Positions 25,563 to 35,066 of a DNA stretch of 64,000 nt are shown one piece after another. This DNA is from Tunturibacter psychrotolerans (GTDB lineage: Bacteria > Acidobacteriota > Terriglobia > Terriglobales > Acidobacteriaceae), in assembly GCF_040359615.1 (NCBI RefSeq), contig NZ_CP132942.1:4526001-4590000 (forward strand), given 5' to 3'. The notes under the pieces are model-generated. The model was given only the letters and a program-made list of their open reading frames with translations. It was not told where the DNA came from and searched no databases. A program made the position numbers and the translations under genes. The first letter of the stretch is position 1. The number at the start of each line of letters is the position of its first letter.

Positions 25563-26798
25563 CTATTTCGCCCAACTCCCTACTGTTAGCAAATCTTCCT
25601 CGCGCTGCAAAATCGTTTCTACGATGTGTTTCGCAATCGCGAGCGCAGCTGTAGCAGCGGGTGAAGGGACATTGCACACATGCACGACGCCCTTGGTGTG
25701 AGCAAAGTGAAAGTCATCAATCAACTTCCCGTTGATGCCGAGCGCCTGAGCGCGAACACCTGATCCACCAGGCATCAAGTCATCAGCAGTGATTTCCGGC
25801 ACGAGACGCTGTAAAGATCGAACAAACGCAGCTTTGCTCAATGAGCGGTAGTACTCGTCCACGGACACGTTCCAGTACTTCGCGGCCATGACCCAAAAAC
25901 CTGGAAAGGTCGCGTACTCCCAAACGTCGTATACGTTAAAGGAAGCCTTCGCATAGCCCTCACGTTTCAACGCCAGCACGGCGTTCGGTCCTGCTTCGAC
26001 TCCACCAGAAATACGCTTGGTGAAATGCACACCGAGAAACGGAAATCGCGGGTCGGGAACCGGGTATAACAGACTACGAACATAGTGGTGCTTATCTGGA
26101 GCGAGCTCATAGTACTCCCCACGAAAAGGAACGATCGTCAAATCGAGTTTGGCGTTTGCCATGTGGCTGACACGGTCACTCTGCAGCCCCGCGCAATTGA
26201 CGACCAACCGCGCCTCAATCGGCCCCTGAGTTGTTTCTATTACCGTATTGTTGCCCGAAGGCTGCAATGCTGTTACCTCGCGCGAAACATGAATCGCGCC
26301 GCCGCGTAGCTCTATAAGTTCGGCATACTTCTTCGCGACAGTCCTATAGTCGACAATGCCGGTACCAGGCACGTGTATGCCCCGAATGCCTGAAGCGTGT
26401 GGCTCAAGTTCACGGATCTGGTCTCCCGTGAGCATTCGTAGCCCCTTCAGGCCGTTGGCGATTCCGCGCCGATAAAGCTCATCGAGTTGCGCGCTCTCAT
26501 TCAGTGAAGTAGCAACGATGACCTTCCCGCAAATCTCGTAGGGTATGGCGTGCTCTTCGCAAAAGCGCAATAAGGCGTTTACTCCCTCAGTACAGAGCCT
26601 TGCTTTAAGGCTGCCGGGTCTGTAGTAAATTCCGGAGTGAATGACGCCGCTGTTATGGCCCGTCTGGTGAGCAGCAACTTCGGATTCCTTCTCAAGCACG
26701 GCGAGAGACATACCTGGAAAACGACCGAGAATCTCGAGGCCTGTAGCCAAGCCGACAATTCCGCCGCCGATGATTGCTACATTGACTCGAGAAGGCAT
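25563..26798 (-). CDS. lhgO: L-2-hydroxyglutarate oxidase
   Basis: This 411-residue FAD-dependent oxidoreductase of the DAO family oxidises L-2-hydroxyglutarate to 2-oxoglutarate and passes electrons to the membrane. The N-terminal dinucleotide fold is IIGGGIVGLATG, followed by the family block HQTGHNSGVIHSGIYY and KARLC. Further signatures are GTGIVDYRTVAKKYAEL, VVNCAGLQSDRV, PFRGEYYEL, FPFLGVHFTKRI and the C-terminal GGSGVRAQA. Length matches E. coli LhgO (422). It stands alone on the minus strand among secreted-protein genes, with no csiD/gab genes near, so here it more likely serves metabolite repair than the glutarate pathway; that last point is inference. Confidence 0.92.
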   Translation of the reverse strand: MPSRVNVAIIGGGIVGLATGLEILGRFPGMSLAVLEKESEVAAHQTGHNSGVIHSGIYYRPGSLKARLCTEGVNALLRFCEEHAIPYEICGKVIVATSLNESAQLDELYRRGIANGLKGLRMLTGDQIRELEPHASGIRGIHVPGTGIVDYRTVAKKYAELIELRGGAIHVSREVTALQPSGNNTVIETTQGPIEARLVVNCAGLQSDRVSHMANAKLDLTIVPFRGEYYELAPDKHHYVRSLLYPVPDPRFPFLGVHFTKRISGGVEAGPNAVLALKREGYAKASFNVYDVWEYATFPGFWVMAAKYWNVSVDEYYRSLSKAAFVRSLQRLVPEITADDLMPGGSGVRAQALGINGKLIDDFHFAHTKGVVHVCNVPSPAATAALAIAKHIVETILQREEDLLTVGSWAK

Positions 26799-27015
26799 CC
26801 TATATTGGCCACTTGCAAATGCCTCTGCAGTACGCGAAAGGCCTGGAGACTCGGTTCCAAAAGTGTCATATCCAAATACAGCCTAAGCATCAGGGATCGA
26901 CGGGTCAACCAATTAATATTAATGCTGCGATCATAAGCAATCGCTTCTCCACCTAATATCCCTGGCGCGCGGTCTTAAGATTTCAGCTATCCACTCAATC
27001 AATGCCACCAAACGC

Positions 27016-27044
27016 AAAGCTGCCTCTTCTGAGGCAGCTTTTTT
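27016..27044 (+). terminator. Rho-independent terminator-like hairpin
   Basis: The stem AAGCTGCCTC/GAGGCAGCTT with loop TTCT is followed by six T on the + strand (27039-27044). It has textbook terminator form on +, yet no + strand gene ends here. On minus it lies about 140 bp beyond the stop at 27186 with only a weak T tract. It may end an unseen small + transcript or work in both directions. Confidence 0.6.
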
Positions 27045-27107
27045 GTGGGATCGAGCGTATGGATCATTTGCGTAAGGTGGTTGCGTAACGCGCTCCGCCT
27101 ATTGGCA

Positions 27108-27138
27108 GTGGAGCAGTCTAAATCTCGGACTGCTCCAC
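27108..27138 (-). terminator. Perfect 11-bp hairpin downstream of the ASH-repeat gene
   Basis: GTGGAGCAGTC (27108-27118) pairs exactly with GACTGCTCCAC (27128-27138) over a 9-nt loop. It sits about 48 bp past the stop codon of the minus-strand gene ending at 27186. No T tract follows, so it may be a 3'-end stabiliser rather than a simple terminator. Confidence 0.5.
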
Positions 27139-27185
27139 CACCACCTGTCGGCTTCCGGAGAAAGAGAACCAGCTTAGTGAAAAAA

Positions 27186-29525
27186 CTACGGAATGGTCAC
27201 TGTCACCGGGCTCGTTGGAACGCTCTCCTGACCGCTGGGATCAGAGGACGTTACCTGATAGCTATAGCTAGTACCACTTACCACATTACTATCCACGTAG
27301 CTAACCGCCGTATCAGCCGAGGAGTTTATGCGCGTAAAGGATCCGCTGCCGGTCGCCCGATAGATGTTGTACCCCGCCACAGGATCGGAAGAACCGGACG
27401 GTGCATCCCAAGTTAGATCGACCTGATGTGCAACCGCAGTACCTGTACCCGTCAGAGAAACTGTTGCCGTACTTCCGCTGGTCGAGTTGCTACTGATCGA
27501 GAGCTGTCCAGTGAGGGCTCCGGCTGTGGTTGGCTCGAACTGTAGCTTCAGCGTCGCAGTCTGGTTAGGATTTAACGTTGTCGGAAAGCTCCCGCCAATG
27601 ATGGTAAAACCAGCCCCGGTGATCGTGGCAGAGTTCGCCGTCACAGGCGTCGTGCCCGTCGAGGTCAAGGTTAAGGACGCCGTCGTCGCCGTGTTTACGG
27701 TCACGCTGCCGAAGCTCAGACTTCCAGCGCTTACCGTCAATTGCGGATTCGCCGCCGTACCGGTACCGCTCAAAGCGACTGAGGCCGTGCTGCCCTTAGA
27801 GGAATTGCTGTTGATTGCAATTTGACCGCTGGCTGTCCCAGTTGCTGTCGGATCGAATTGAACCTGAAGCGTCACCGACTGCGTTGGGCTTAGCGTCACT
27901 GGGAAACTTGCTGCGACGATCGTAAAGCCAGTTCCGGTGATAGCCGCAGAGCTCACGGTCACGGGCGATGTCCCCGACGACGTCAGAGTCAACGACTGCG
28001 TCGTCGCCGTGTTCACCGTAACACTGCCAAAGCTCAGGCTCGTAGCACCCACCGTCAACTGTGGATTTGTTGCTGCCGTGCCTGTGCCGCCGAGAGTCAC
28101 CGCCGTAGTGCCACCGGTCGACGAATTGCTGCTGATAGTGATCTGACCGCTGGCTGATCCTGTCGCCGTCGGCAGAAATTGCACCTGTAGCGTCACAGAC
28201 TGGGTCGGATTCAGCGTCACCGGCAGGCTACCGCTGACGATTGTGAAGCCAGCACCGGTGATCGCAGCCGAATTCACTGTCACTGGCGATGTCCCGGTCG
28301 ATGTCAACGTTAACGATTTCGTCGCGGAAGAGTTCACCGTGACACTGCCAAAGCTCAACGAGGTTGCGCTAAACGACAACTGCGGGGTTGTGGTCGCACC
28401 CGTTCCGCTAAGTGACACCGTCCTCGTGCTGCCACTGGCAGAGTTGCTGCTGATCGTCAGGCTTCCCGCCGCGGATCCGGTTGCGGTCGGCGCGAACTTC
28501 ACTTGCAGCGTCAGAGTCTGATTGGGGCTCAATGTCGCCGGTAGGGTGCCTCCAACGAGAGAGAAGCCCGTGCCCGAGACCGACGCCGAACTCACCGTCA
28601 CCGGCGCCGTGCCCGACGACGTAAGCGTCAACGACTGCGTCCCGGAGGAGTTCACCGTGACGCTGCCAAAACTCAACGAGCCGGCGCTCGCACTTATCTG
28701 TGGAGTCGCAGTGACCGCAACTGTTCCGAACGTGACCATCTGCATGACCCACGGACCGGAGGAGGCCAACGTCGCTTTGGTACTGTTGCTCCCAGCCGTC
28801 GTCACGATCTTGTCTTCAGCAATATCTCCATCCGGCGTTGTGATCACCCTTGACGTAAAGCCGCTCCCCGCGGCATTCGTCGCTGTAGCGACTGTGTTCG
28901 CTCCAAAGACTAACTCGTTGGGACTCCTCGTCGTCGCCGCGCCACTGTTCGCGCTCGTGCTACTCCCACTCGCACCAGCCGTCACATCCACCGCCGTCAC
29001 TCCCCGGTATTCCAGAATGCGCACATCCGGATACGCCGCCGCCTGGCTGAACGTTACCGTCACCGTGTTGCTGCTGACGCCCGCAATGTTTGCTGCATAG
29101 TAGATCGACTGCCGCAACGCCGTCCCGCTTGTCGGTCCAATCGCCAGACTGTAAACGTTCCCTGCGCTGTCCTTCACCGACTGTACCGTCGACGTGGTAT
29201 CGTTCCATCCCACTACCACAACGTTAAGATCCCCCACCGTTTGCGCTGCCGAGTACTTCACGTTCACTGTTGCTGATGCCGCTTGTGGGGTGGCTGAGTT
29301 TTTTTGTGCGAAGCCGATCGCACTCGACTGTGCTCCAGCATCGATTCCTGACGCCAAGCAGCAGACCGCGAGCAAAAGCACCCCAAACCATCTGCCAGGC
29401 AAGGACGGAATAGTCCGGAAATGTAATCTTTTTTGAGAGGGGAATTTGAGGGCCTGATTGCCAAATACGAAGGAAACTACGGAGCCTAGGAGCCAAAAAA
29501 CGAAACTACTACGGGTCACCAACAT
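27186..29525 (-). CDS. Secreted ASH-repeat (choice-of-anchor D) protein with module A and FN3
   Basis: This protein of about 779 residues is built from secreted beta-sandwich modules. After two hydrophobic N-terminal stretches (SSFVFWLLGSVVSFVFG, then GVLLLAVCCLASG with cleavage near AGAQ) comes one module A (GDLNVVVVGWNDTTSTVQSV), closely matching the modules of the giant protein. Four ASH/choice-of-anchor D units of about 107 residues follow (each SLSFGSVTVN...TSxGTxPVTV...ITGxGF), then one FN3 domain (VDLTWDAPSG...YNIYRATGSG). The ATG at 29525 overlaps the ribosome site AAGAGGTGA, so actual initiation may be at TTG 29522 or GTG 29519, which are better spaced. It is a paralogue of the next minus-strand gene, with the same 3' end and leader. 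Role unknown; extracellular matrix or adhesion is inferred. Confidence 0.75.
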   Translation of the reverse strand: MLVTRSSFVFWLLGSVVSFVFGNQALKFPSQKRLHFRTIPSLPGRWFGVLLLAVCCLASGIDAGAQSSAIGFAQKNSATPQAASATVNVKYSAAQTVGDLNVVVVGWNDTTSTVQSVKDSAGNVYSLAIGPTSGTALRQSIYYAANIAGVSSNTVTVTFSQAAAYPDVRILEYRGVTAVDVTAGASGSSTSANSGAATTRSPNELVFGANTVATATNAAGSGFTSRVITTPDGDIAEDKIVTTAGSNSTKATLASSGPWVMQMVTFGTVAVTATPQISASAGSLSFGSVTVNSSGTQSLTLTSSGTAPVTVSSASVSGTGFSLVGGTLPATLSPNQTLTLQVKFAPTATGSAAGSLTISSNSASGSTRTVSLSGTGATTTPQLSFSATSLSFGSVTVNSSATKSLTLTSTGTSPVTVNSAAITGAGFTIVSGSLPVTLNPTQSVTLQVQFLPTATGSASGQITISSNSSTGGTTAVTLGGTGTAATNPQLTVGATSLSFGSVTVNTATTQSLTLTSSGTSPVTVSSAAITGTGFTIVAASFPVTLSPTQSVTLQVQFDPTATGTASGQIAINSNSSKGSTASVALSGTGTAANPQLTVSAGSLSFGSVTVNTATTASLTLTSTGTTPVTANSATITGAGFTIIGGSFPTTLNPNQTATLKLQFEPTTAGALTGQLSISSNSTSGSTATVSLTGTGTAVAHQVDLTWDAPSGSSDPVAGYNIYRATGSGSFTRINSSADTAVSYVDSNVVSGTSYSYQVTSSDPSGQESVPTSPVTVTIP

Positions 29526-30008
29526 CACCTCTTGAATGGGTAAAAAATCCGACATTCAAGGCAGAAAAGAAAAAAGAGAACAAAGAGGCGATGCTATACA
29601 GCTTCGGTTCTAACTTCGTTCGATAAACAAAGGACATCCAAAACGCGAGAATCTGCCTCGAGCTGCTTTCGTAGCTTGAATGGCGATGAGTACCAGTATA
29701 ACACTTTGGTAATATCGAGCCGCAACTTGGTGACCTAAGAATATCCCTCGCCGACGGTCCCCTCGTCTTCTTGATTGTGAACAGAAATGATACAAATTCC
29801 AACTACTCACGGCCAAGGCTACGCACTGTCACGCCACCAATGCGCATGAAACTGATGGAATTTCGCATACAGCAAGATCGCTCGGCCGCACCCGAATCGG
29901 AAATCTGGTATCGACACCGTTTCTTGCCTCCAACGCGCCGTCAATCCGCCTGATTTCAACGCGCTCCCTATTGGCTTACCGATGGAGAGAACCCCGCTTA
30001 GTGAAGAG
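29526..30008. other. Intergenic stretch between paralogous repeat-protein genes
   Basis: It carries the leader of the downstream minus-strand gene (the conserved ribosome-site block at 29519-29535 and a pyrimidine-rich minus-strand stretch upstream) and the 3' flank of the other paralogue. I found no convincing -10/-35 pair and no coding frame. Confidence 0.5.
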
Positions 30009-33000
30009 CTACGGAATGGTTACTGTTACGGGACTCGTTGGAACGCTCTCCCGACCGCTCGCATCAGCGGACGTTACCTGATAGCTATAAGTACTCCCGC
30101 TTACCACTGTGGTATCCACGTAATCGACCGCCGAGTCAGGCGAGGAGTTTACCCGAGCAAAAGATCCGCTGCCGGTTGCCCGATAGATGTTGTACCCCGC
30201 CACAGGATCGGGAGAACCGGACGGCGCATTCCAAGTTAGATCGACCTGGTGCGCGACCGCGGTTCCGGTACCAGTCAGAGAGACTGTTGCCGTACTTCCG
30301 CTGGTCGAGTTGCTGCTAATCGTAAGCTGTCCAGTGAGCGCTCCGGCTGTGGTTGGCTCGAACTGCACCTTCAGCGTCAAAGTCTGGTTAGGATTCATCG
30401 TTGCCGGAAAGCTACCGCCAACGATGGTAAAGGCAGCCCCTGTGATCGTCGCAGAGTTTACCGTCACAGGCGTCGTGCCCGTCGAGGTCAGGGTTAAGGA
30501 CGCCGTCGTCGCCGTGTTTACGGTCACACTGCCGAAGCTCAGACTTCCAGCGCTTACCGTCAATTGTGGATTCGCCGCCGTACCGGTACCGCTCAGCGTA
30601 ACCGAAATCGTGCTTCCGCTGGTCGAGTTGCTGTTGATGGTGAGTAGACCGCTGGCTGATCCAGCCGCAGTCGGATCGAACTGTACCTGCAGTGTCATCG
30701 ACTGGGTCGGATTCAATGTCATTGGGAGACTTTGAGCTACGATTGAGAAGCCAGCACCGTTGATGGTCGCAGAGTTCACTGTCACCGGCGACGTCCCAGA
30801 CGACGTCAGCGTCAAGGACTGCGTCGTTGCTGTGTTCACCGTCACACTACCGAAGCTCAAGCTCGTAGCGCTCACCGTCAACTGTGGATTTGGCGCTGCT
30901 GTGCCAGTGCCGCCCAGGGTCACCACCGTCGTGCTACCGGCCAACGAATTGCTGCTAATCGAAATCTGACCGCTCGCTGATCCTGTCGCCGTTGGCAGAA
31001 ATTGCACTTGAAGGGTCATAGCTTGGCTTGGATTCAGTGTCACCGGCAGGCTGCCGCTGACGATTGTAAAACCCGCTCCAGTGATGGTCGCAGAGCTCAC
31101 CGTCACCGGCGATGTCCCCGTCGAGGATAACGTCAAGGATTTCGTCGTCCCTGTGTTCACCGTCACACTACCGAAGCTCAAGCTCGTAGCGCTCACCGTC
31201 AACTGCGGATTTAGCGCGGCCGTGCCAGTGCCGCTCAGGGTCGCCACGGTAGTGCTACCAGACGAAGAATTGCTGCTAATCGAAATCTGACCGCTCGCTG
31301 ATCCTGTCGCCGTCGGCAGGAACTGCACCTGCAACTTCATCGACTGCGTCGGATTCAACGTCGCTGGCAAATTTCCCCCGATGATCGTAAAGCCAGTTCC
31401 AGCGATCGTTGCGGAGCTTACCGTAACCGGTGAAGTTCCGGTCGAGGCCAGCGTCAACGACTGCGTCGTCGCCGTATTCACAGACACGCTACCGAAGCTC
31501 AAGCTCGCAGAACTCACCGTCAACTGCGGGCTCGGCGTCGCGGTGCTCGTACCACTCAGAGTCACCTGCGCAGCGGACCCAGTCGATGAGTCACTGTTGA
31601 TGGTGATCTGACCACTGGCCGACCCTGTCGCTGTCGGTAAGAATTGCACCTGCAACGTCATCGACTGCGTCGGATTCAACGTCACCGGCAAATTTCCCCC
31701 GACAATCGTAAAGCCAGTTCCAGTGATCGTCGCAGAGCTTACCGTAACCGGTGAAGTTCCTGTCGACGTCAGCGTCAACGACTGTGTCGTCGCCGTATTC
31801 ACAGTCACGCTACCGAAGCTCAAGCTCGCAGAACTCACCGTCAATTGCGGGCTAGGCGCCGCGGTGCTCGTACCACTCAGAGTCACTTGCGCAGCGGACC
31901 CAGTCGACGAATCGCTGTCGATCGTGATCTGACCACTGGCTGATCCTGTCGCTGTCGGTAAGAATTGCACCTGCAACGTCATCGACTGCGTCGGATTCAG
32001 CGTCGCTGGCAAATTTCCCCCGGTGATTGTAAAGCCAGTTCCAGTGATCGTTGCGGAGCTCACCGTAACCGGTGAAGTCCCCGTCGAGGTCAGCGTCAAC
32101 GACTGTGTCGTCGCGGTGTTCACCGTCACGCTACCGAAGCTCAAACTAGCAGAGCTCACCGTCAACTGCGGACTCGGTGCCGCTGTGCTCGTACCACTCA
32201 GAGTCACTTGCGCAGTGGACCCGGTCGACGAGTCGCTGTTGATCGTGATCTGACCACTGGCCGATCCCGTCGCTGTCGGTAAGAATTGCACCTGCAACGT
32301 CATCGACTGCGTCGGACTTAGCGTGGCTGGCAAACTACCCCCGACGATCGCAAAGCCAGCACCGGTGATTGCAGCCGAGTTCACTGTCACCGGCGCTGTC
32401 CCCGTCGAGGTCAGCGTCAACGACTGTGTCGTCGCGGTGTTCACTGTCACGTTACCAAAGCTCAACCCAGCAGAGCTCACCGTCAACTGCGGGCTCGACG
32501 CCGCTACACTCGTACCACTTAGAGTAACTAGATTCGTGCTCCCGCTCGACGAGTTACTGCCGATGGTGATCTGACCGCTCGCTGATCCAGTCGCCGTCGG
32601 CAGGAACTGCACCTGCAACGTCATCGACTGGGTTGGATTCAACGTAGCCGGCAGACTGCCGCCGACAATAGTAAAGCCAGCTCCAGTGATCGTCGCCGTG
32701 TTTACTGTCACCGGCGAAGTCCCCGTCGAGGTCAGCGTCAAGGACTGTGTCGTCGCGGTGTTCACCGTCACGCTGCCGAAGCTCAAGCTCGCAGCGCTCA
32801 CCGTCAACTGCGGGCTCGGCGCCGCTGCACTCGTACCACTCAGAGTCACCTGCAAAGTCGAACCCGTCGACGAGTCGCTGTTGATCGTGATCTGACCGCT
32901 CGCTGATCCAGTCGCTGTCGGCAGAAACTGCACGTGTAACGTCATTGACTGCGAAGGGTTGAGCGTCGCGGGTAGATTTCCCCCGACGATCGTGAAGGCA

Positions 33001-34340
33001 GCACCAGTGATTGTCGCAGAGTTCACTGTCACCGGCGCGGTCCCGGTCGACGTCAAGGTCAACGACTGCGTCGTGGCCGTGTTCACCGTCACACTACCGA
33101 AACTCAAACTCGAAGAACTAACCGTCAGCTGCGGGCTCGACGCCGCTGTGCTCGTACCACTCAAAGTCACCTGAGCAGTGGAACCGGTCGACGAGTCGCT
33201 GTTGATCGTGATCTGACCGCTCGCTGATCCAGTCGCTGTCGGCAGGAACTGCACCTGCAATGTCATTGACTGCGTCGGGTTGAGCGTCGCCGGCAAATTG
33301 CCGCCGATGATCGTAAAGCCAGCACCAGTGATCGTCGCAGAGTTCACTGTCACCGGCGCAGTCCCCGTCGACGTCAAGGTCAACGACTGCGTCGTCGGCG
33401 CATTCACCGTCACACTGCCGAAACTCAGACTGCTAGCGCTCACGGCCAAGTGAGGGCTTGTTTGAGGATTCGATATGGTGGCCCCTGTACCGGTCAGGGC
33501 CACTACCGTCATGTTGTCACTCGCAGAATTACTACTAATTGTGATCTGACCACTAGTCGCCCCAGGAGATGTGGGATCGAACTGCACCTGCAACGTCGCA
33601 GCCTGTGCCGGATTCAGCGTAAGTGGAAAACTACCTCCTACGATTGTGAAGCCAGTCCCAGTGATTGCAGCAGAATTCACCGTCACTGGAGAGGTCCCTG
33701 TCGAAGTCAAAGTCAACGTCTGCGTCGTCGCCGTGTTCACCGTTACGCTGCCAAAGCTCAGACTTGCAGCGCTTAAGGTTAGTTGCGGAGCGGTCTGAGA
33801 TGTCCCCTGCCCCTGCAAGGGGACTTGCGCCACCATCTGCCCCGCCGCACCCATAAGCGTTGCCTGCCCGGAATAGTTGGCGGCGGCGGTAGGCGTAAAG
33901 CCAAATTTTAGAGTGTAGCTGCCACCAGCAGGAATGCTCGTAGGCATAGTAGTGCCGCCAACGAGCGCAAACGTCTGGCCTGAAACACTGACTTGAGAGA
34001 CAGCTATCGCCGCAGAACCGCCGTTCGTCACCTTTACGCTGCTATCAACCTCTTGACCAACAAGTACGTTTCCAAAGTTGACGGTGCCGGGCGATACAGA
34101 AATGCCACCTCCAGCAGCTGGATCTATTGCTCCCGATCCGCAGCCCGACGTCGCTATTGTCAAGCAGCATGCCAGGACAGAGAGTAGAGCTCTGGTAAAT
34201 CCGCTGGAGCGAAGCGTCTTTACTCCAGATCGGATGCGTTGCACACTTCGTTTCGAAGACGCATCTTCAGCTAAAACAGCGGACGCCGATACAGCTAGGC
34301 CTGAAAACCCCAAAAATGCGTAGATAGCTGACACCAACAT
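30009..34340 (-). CDS. Large secreted ASH-repeat protein (12 units) with FN3
   Basis: This protein of about 1443 residues consists almost wholly of tandem ASH (ASPM/SPD-2/Hydin, choice-of-anchor D) units: a diverged first unit (ISVSPGTVNFGNVLVG) and eleven close copies of about 107 residues (QLTVSxxSLSFGSVTVN...PxQSMTLQVQFLPTATGSASGQ). A C-terminal FN3 domain follows (VDLTWNAPSG...YNIYRATGSG). Two hydrophobic segments stand at the N-terminus; the second, LLSVLACCLTIATSGC, ends in a lipobox-like SGC, so the mature form could be a lipoprotein. Initiation is at ATG 34340 or, better spaced from AAGAGGTGA, TTG 34337 or GTG 34334. The repeat period of about 321 bp is visible in the DNA. In eukaryotes ASH domains serve cilia and centrosomes; in bacteria they are mostly unassigned surface modules. 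Confidence 0.75.
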   Translation of the reverse strand: MLVSAIYAFLGFSGLAVSASAVLAEDASSKRSVQRIRSGVKTLRSSGFTRALLSVLACCLTIATSGCGSGAIDPAAGGGISVSPGTVNFGNVLVGQEVDSSVKVTNGGSAAIAVSQVSVSGQTFALVGGTTMPTSIPAGGSYTLKFGFTPTAAANYSGQATLMGAAGQMVAQVPLQGQGTSQTAPQLTLSAASLSFGSVTVNTATTQTLTLTSTGTSPVTVNSAAITGTGFTIVGGSFPLTLNPAQAATLQVQFDPTSPGATSGQITISSNSASDNMTVVALTGTGATISNPQTSPHLAVSASSLSFGSVTVNAPTTQSLTLTSTGTAPVTVNSATITGAGFTIIGGNLPATLNPTQSMTLQVQFLPTATGSASGQITINSDSSTGSTAQVTLSGTSTAASSPQLTVSSSSLSFGSVTVNTATTQSLTLTSTGTAPVTVNSATITGAAFTIVGGNLPATLNPSQSMTLHVQFLPTATGSASGQITINSDSSTGSTLQVTLSGTSAAAPSPQLTVSAASLSFGSVTVNTATTQSLTLTSTGTSPVTVNTATITGAGFTIVGGSLPATLNPTQSMTLQVQFLPTATGSASGQITIGSNSSSGSTNLVTLSGTSVAASSPQLTVSSAGLSFGNVTVNTATTQSLTLTSTGTAPVTVNSAAITGAGFAIVGGSLPATLSPTQSMTLQVQFLPTATGSASGQITINSDSSTGSTAQVTLSGTSTAAPSPQLTVSSASLSFGSVTVNTATTQSLTLTSTGTSPVTVSSATITGTGFTITGGNLPATLNPTQSMTLQVQFLPTATGSASGQITIDSDSSTGSAAQVTLSGTSTAAPSPQLTVSSASLSFGSVTVNTATTQSLTLTSTGTSPVTVSSATITGTGFTIVGGNLPVTLNPTQSMTLQVQFLPTATGSASGQITINSDSSTGSAAQVTLSGTSTATPSPQLTVSSASLSFGSVSVNTATTQSLTLASTGTSPVTVSSATIAGTGFTIIGGNLPATLNPTQSMKLQVQFLPTATGSASGQISISSNSSSGSTTVATLSGTGTAALNPQLTVSATSLSFGSVTVNTGTTKSLTLSSTGTSPVTVSSATITGAGFTIVSGSLPVTLNPSQAMTLQVQFLPTATGSASGQISISSNSLAGSTTVVTLGGTGTAAPNPQLTVSATSLSFGSVTVNTATTQSLTLTSSGTSPVTVNSATINGAGFSIVAQSLPMTLNPTQSMTLQVQFDPTAAGSASGLLTINSNSTSGSTISVTLSGTGTAANPQLTVSAGSLSFGSVTVNTATTASLTLTSTGTTPVTVNSATITGAAFTIVGGSFPATMNPNQTLTLKVQFEPTTAGALTGQLTISSNSTSGSTATVSLTGTGTAVAHQVDLTWNAPSGSPDPVAGYNIYRATGSGSFARVNSSPDSAVDYVDTTVVSGSTYSYQVTSADASGRESVPTSPVTVTIP

Positions 34341-35066
34341 CACCTCTTGAAAGTTGCAAAACGTGCACAAATCAGAGGCAGATAAAAGGGAAAAGGAACA
34401 GGCTTTGCACAATCGGGTTGCCTAGTCCGGCAGATCGAAGCTGCTCGGCGGCTTAACTCATTCCCAGATTTCGCAATGAAAACAAACCGTTTAGAAACAC
34501 TACCTAGAAGGCCAAGGGGAGTGGGGACGGGCCTCAGTTCTCAGTTAGAAGGGTATTTTCATTTGCAATGTCGAACAATAACACGAATTGGTTAGGAAGG
34601 CCCAGATGGTTGGCCGTTCAGTTGCCGATCCGACTAACAGCAAAAAGAGGCGCCGGCCTAAGACATCGAAGATGGTTCATCGCCACTTGCTGCTGGGGGA
34701 GTTGTAACAAGTAAGTCTTAGGTCTAAGTCTTAGGTCCCGGAGTGCAAAATCTCAGGGGGCGCCAAATTTGTCGGCTTGATTCCCAGAAACCTCAGATTC
34801 GAAGTGGGATAATTACAGACAAAGCAAAACCTCACCCGCTCCGAACAATTCATCAAATCATCAAACGATTGCGGACCTGCAATTCGCACTTGATCGGGTA
34901 TACTAGTACCTATACCGCGCTTCTTTATCGTGGAAAGAGTATTTCTTTACCAATACACCTGACCCTCCCCAGTGTCTTTGGTGCAACGGCTGCTGATCCA
35001 TCAGGTGTTCTCCCTCCCTGCCTCTTCTGGTTTTTAGAGATAGCCCAGATAAGGTAGGAACATTTG
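34341..35066. other. Divergent intergenic region with operator-like repeats
   Basis: This is the promoter region between the large minus-strand ASH gene and the + strand ASH/FN3 gene. Seen: an inverted repeat GGTATA/TATACC at 34897-34916; a direct repeat AAGTCTTAGGTC at about 34711 and 34724; and, 74 bp before ATG 35067, a GG-N10-GC spacing (TTTGG at 34977-34981, CTGCT at 34990-34994) that could be a weak sigma-54 promoter. A 104-codon frame at 34743-35057 has no support as a gene. Confidence 0.4.

Noticed and set aside
30300..33800. Regular ~321-bp periodicity that could be taken for a repeat array such as CRISPR
   Set aside because: The period equals one ASH protein unit, the repeats are coding and diverged, and there are no short identical repeats with unique spacers.
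34743..35057. 104-codon + frame before the ASH/FN3 gene
   Set aside because: It lies in the promoter region, has no family resemblance and poor start context.
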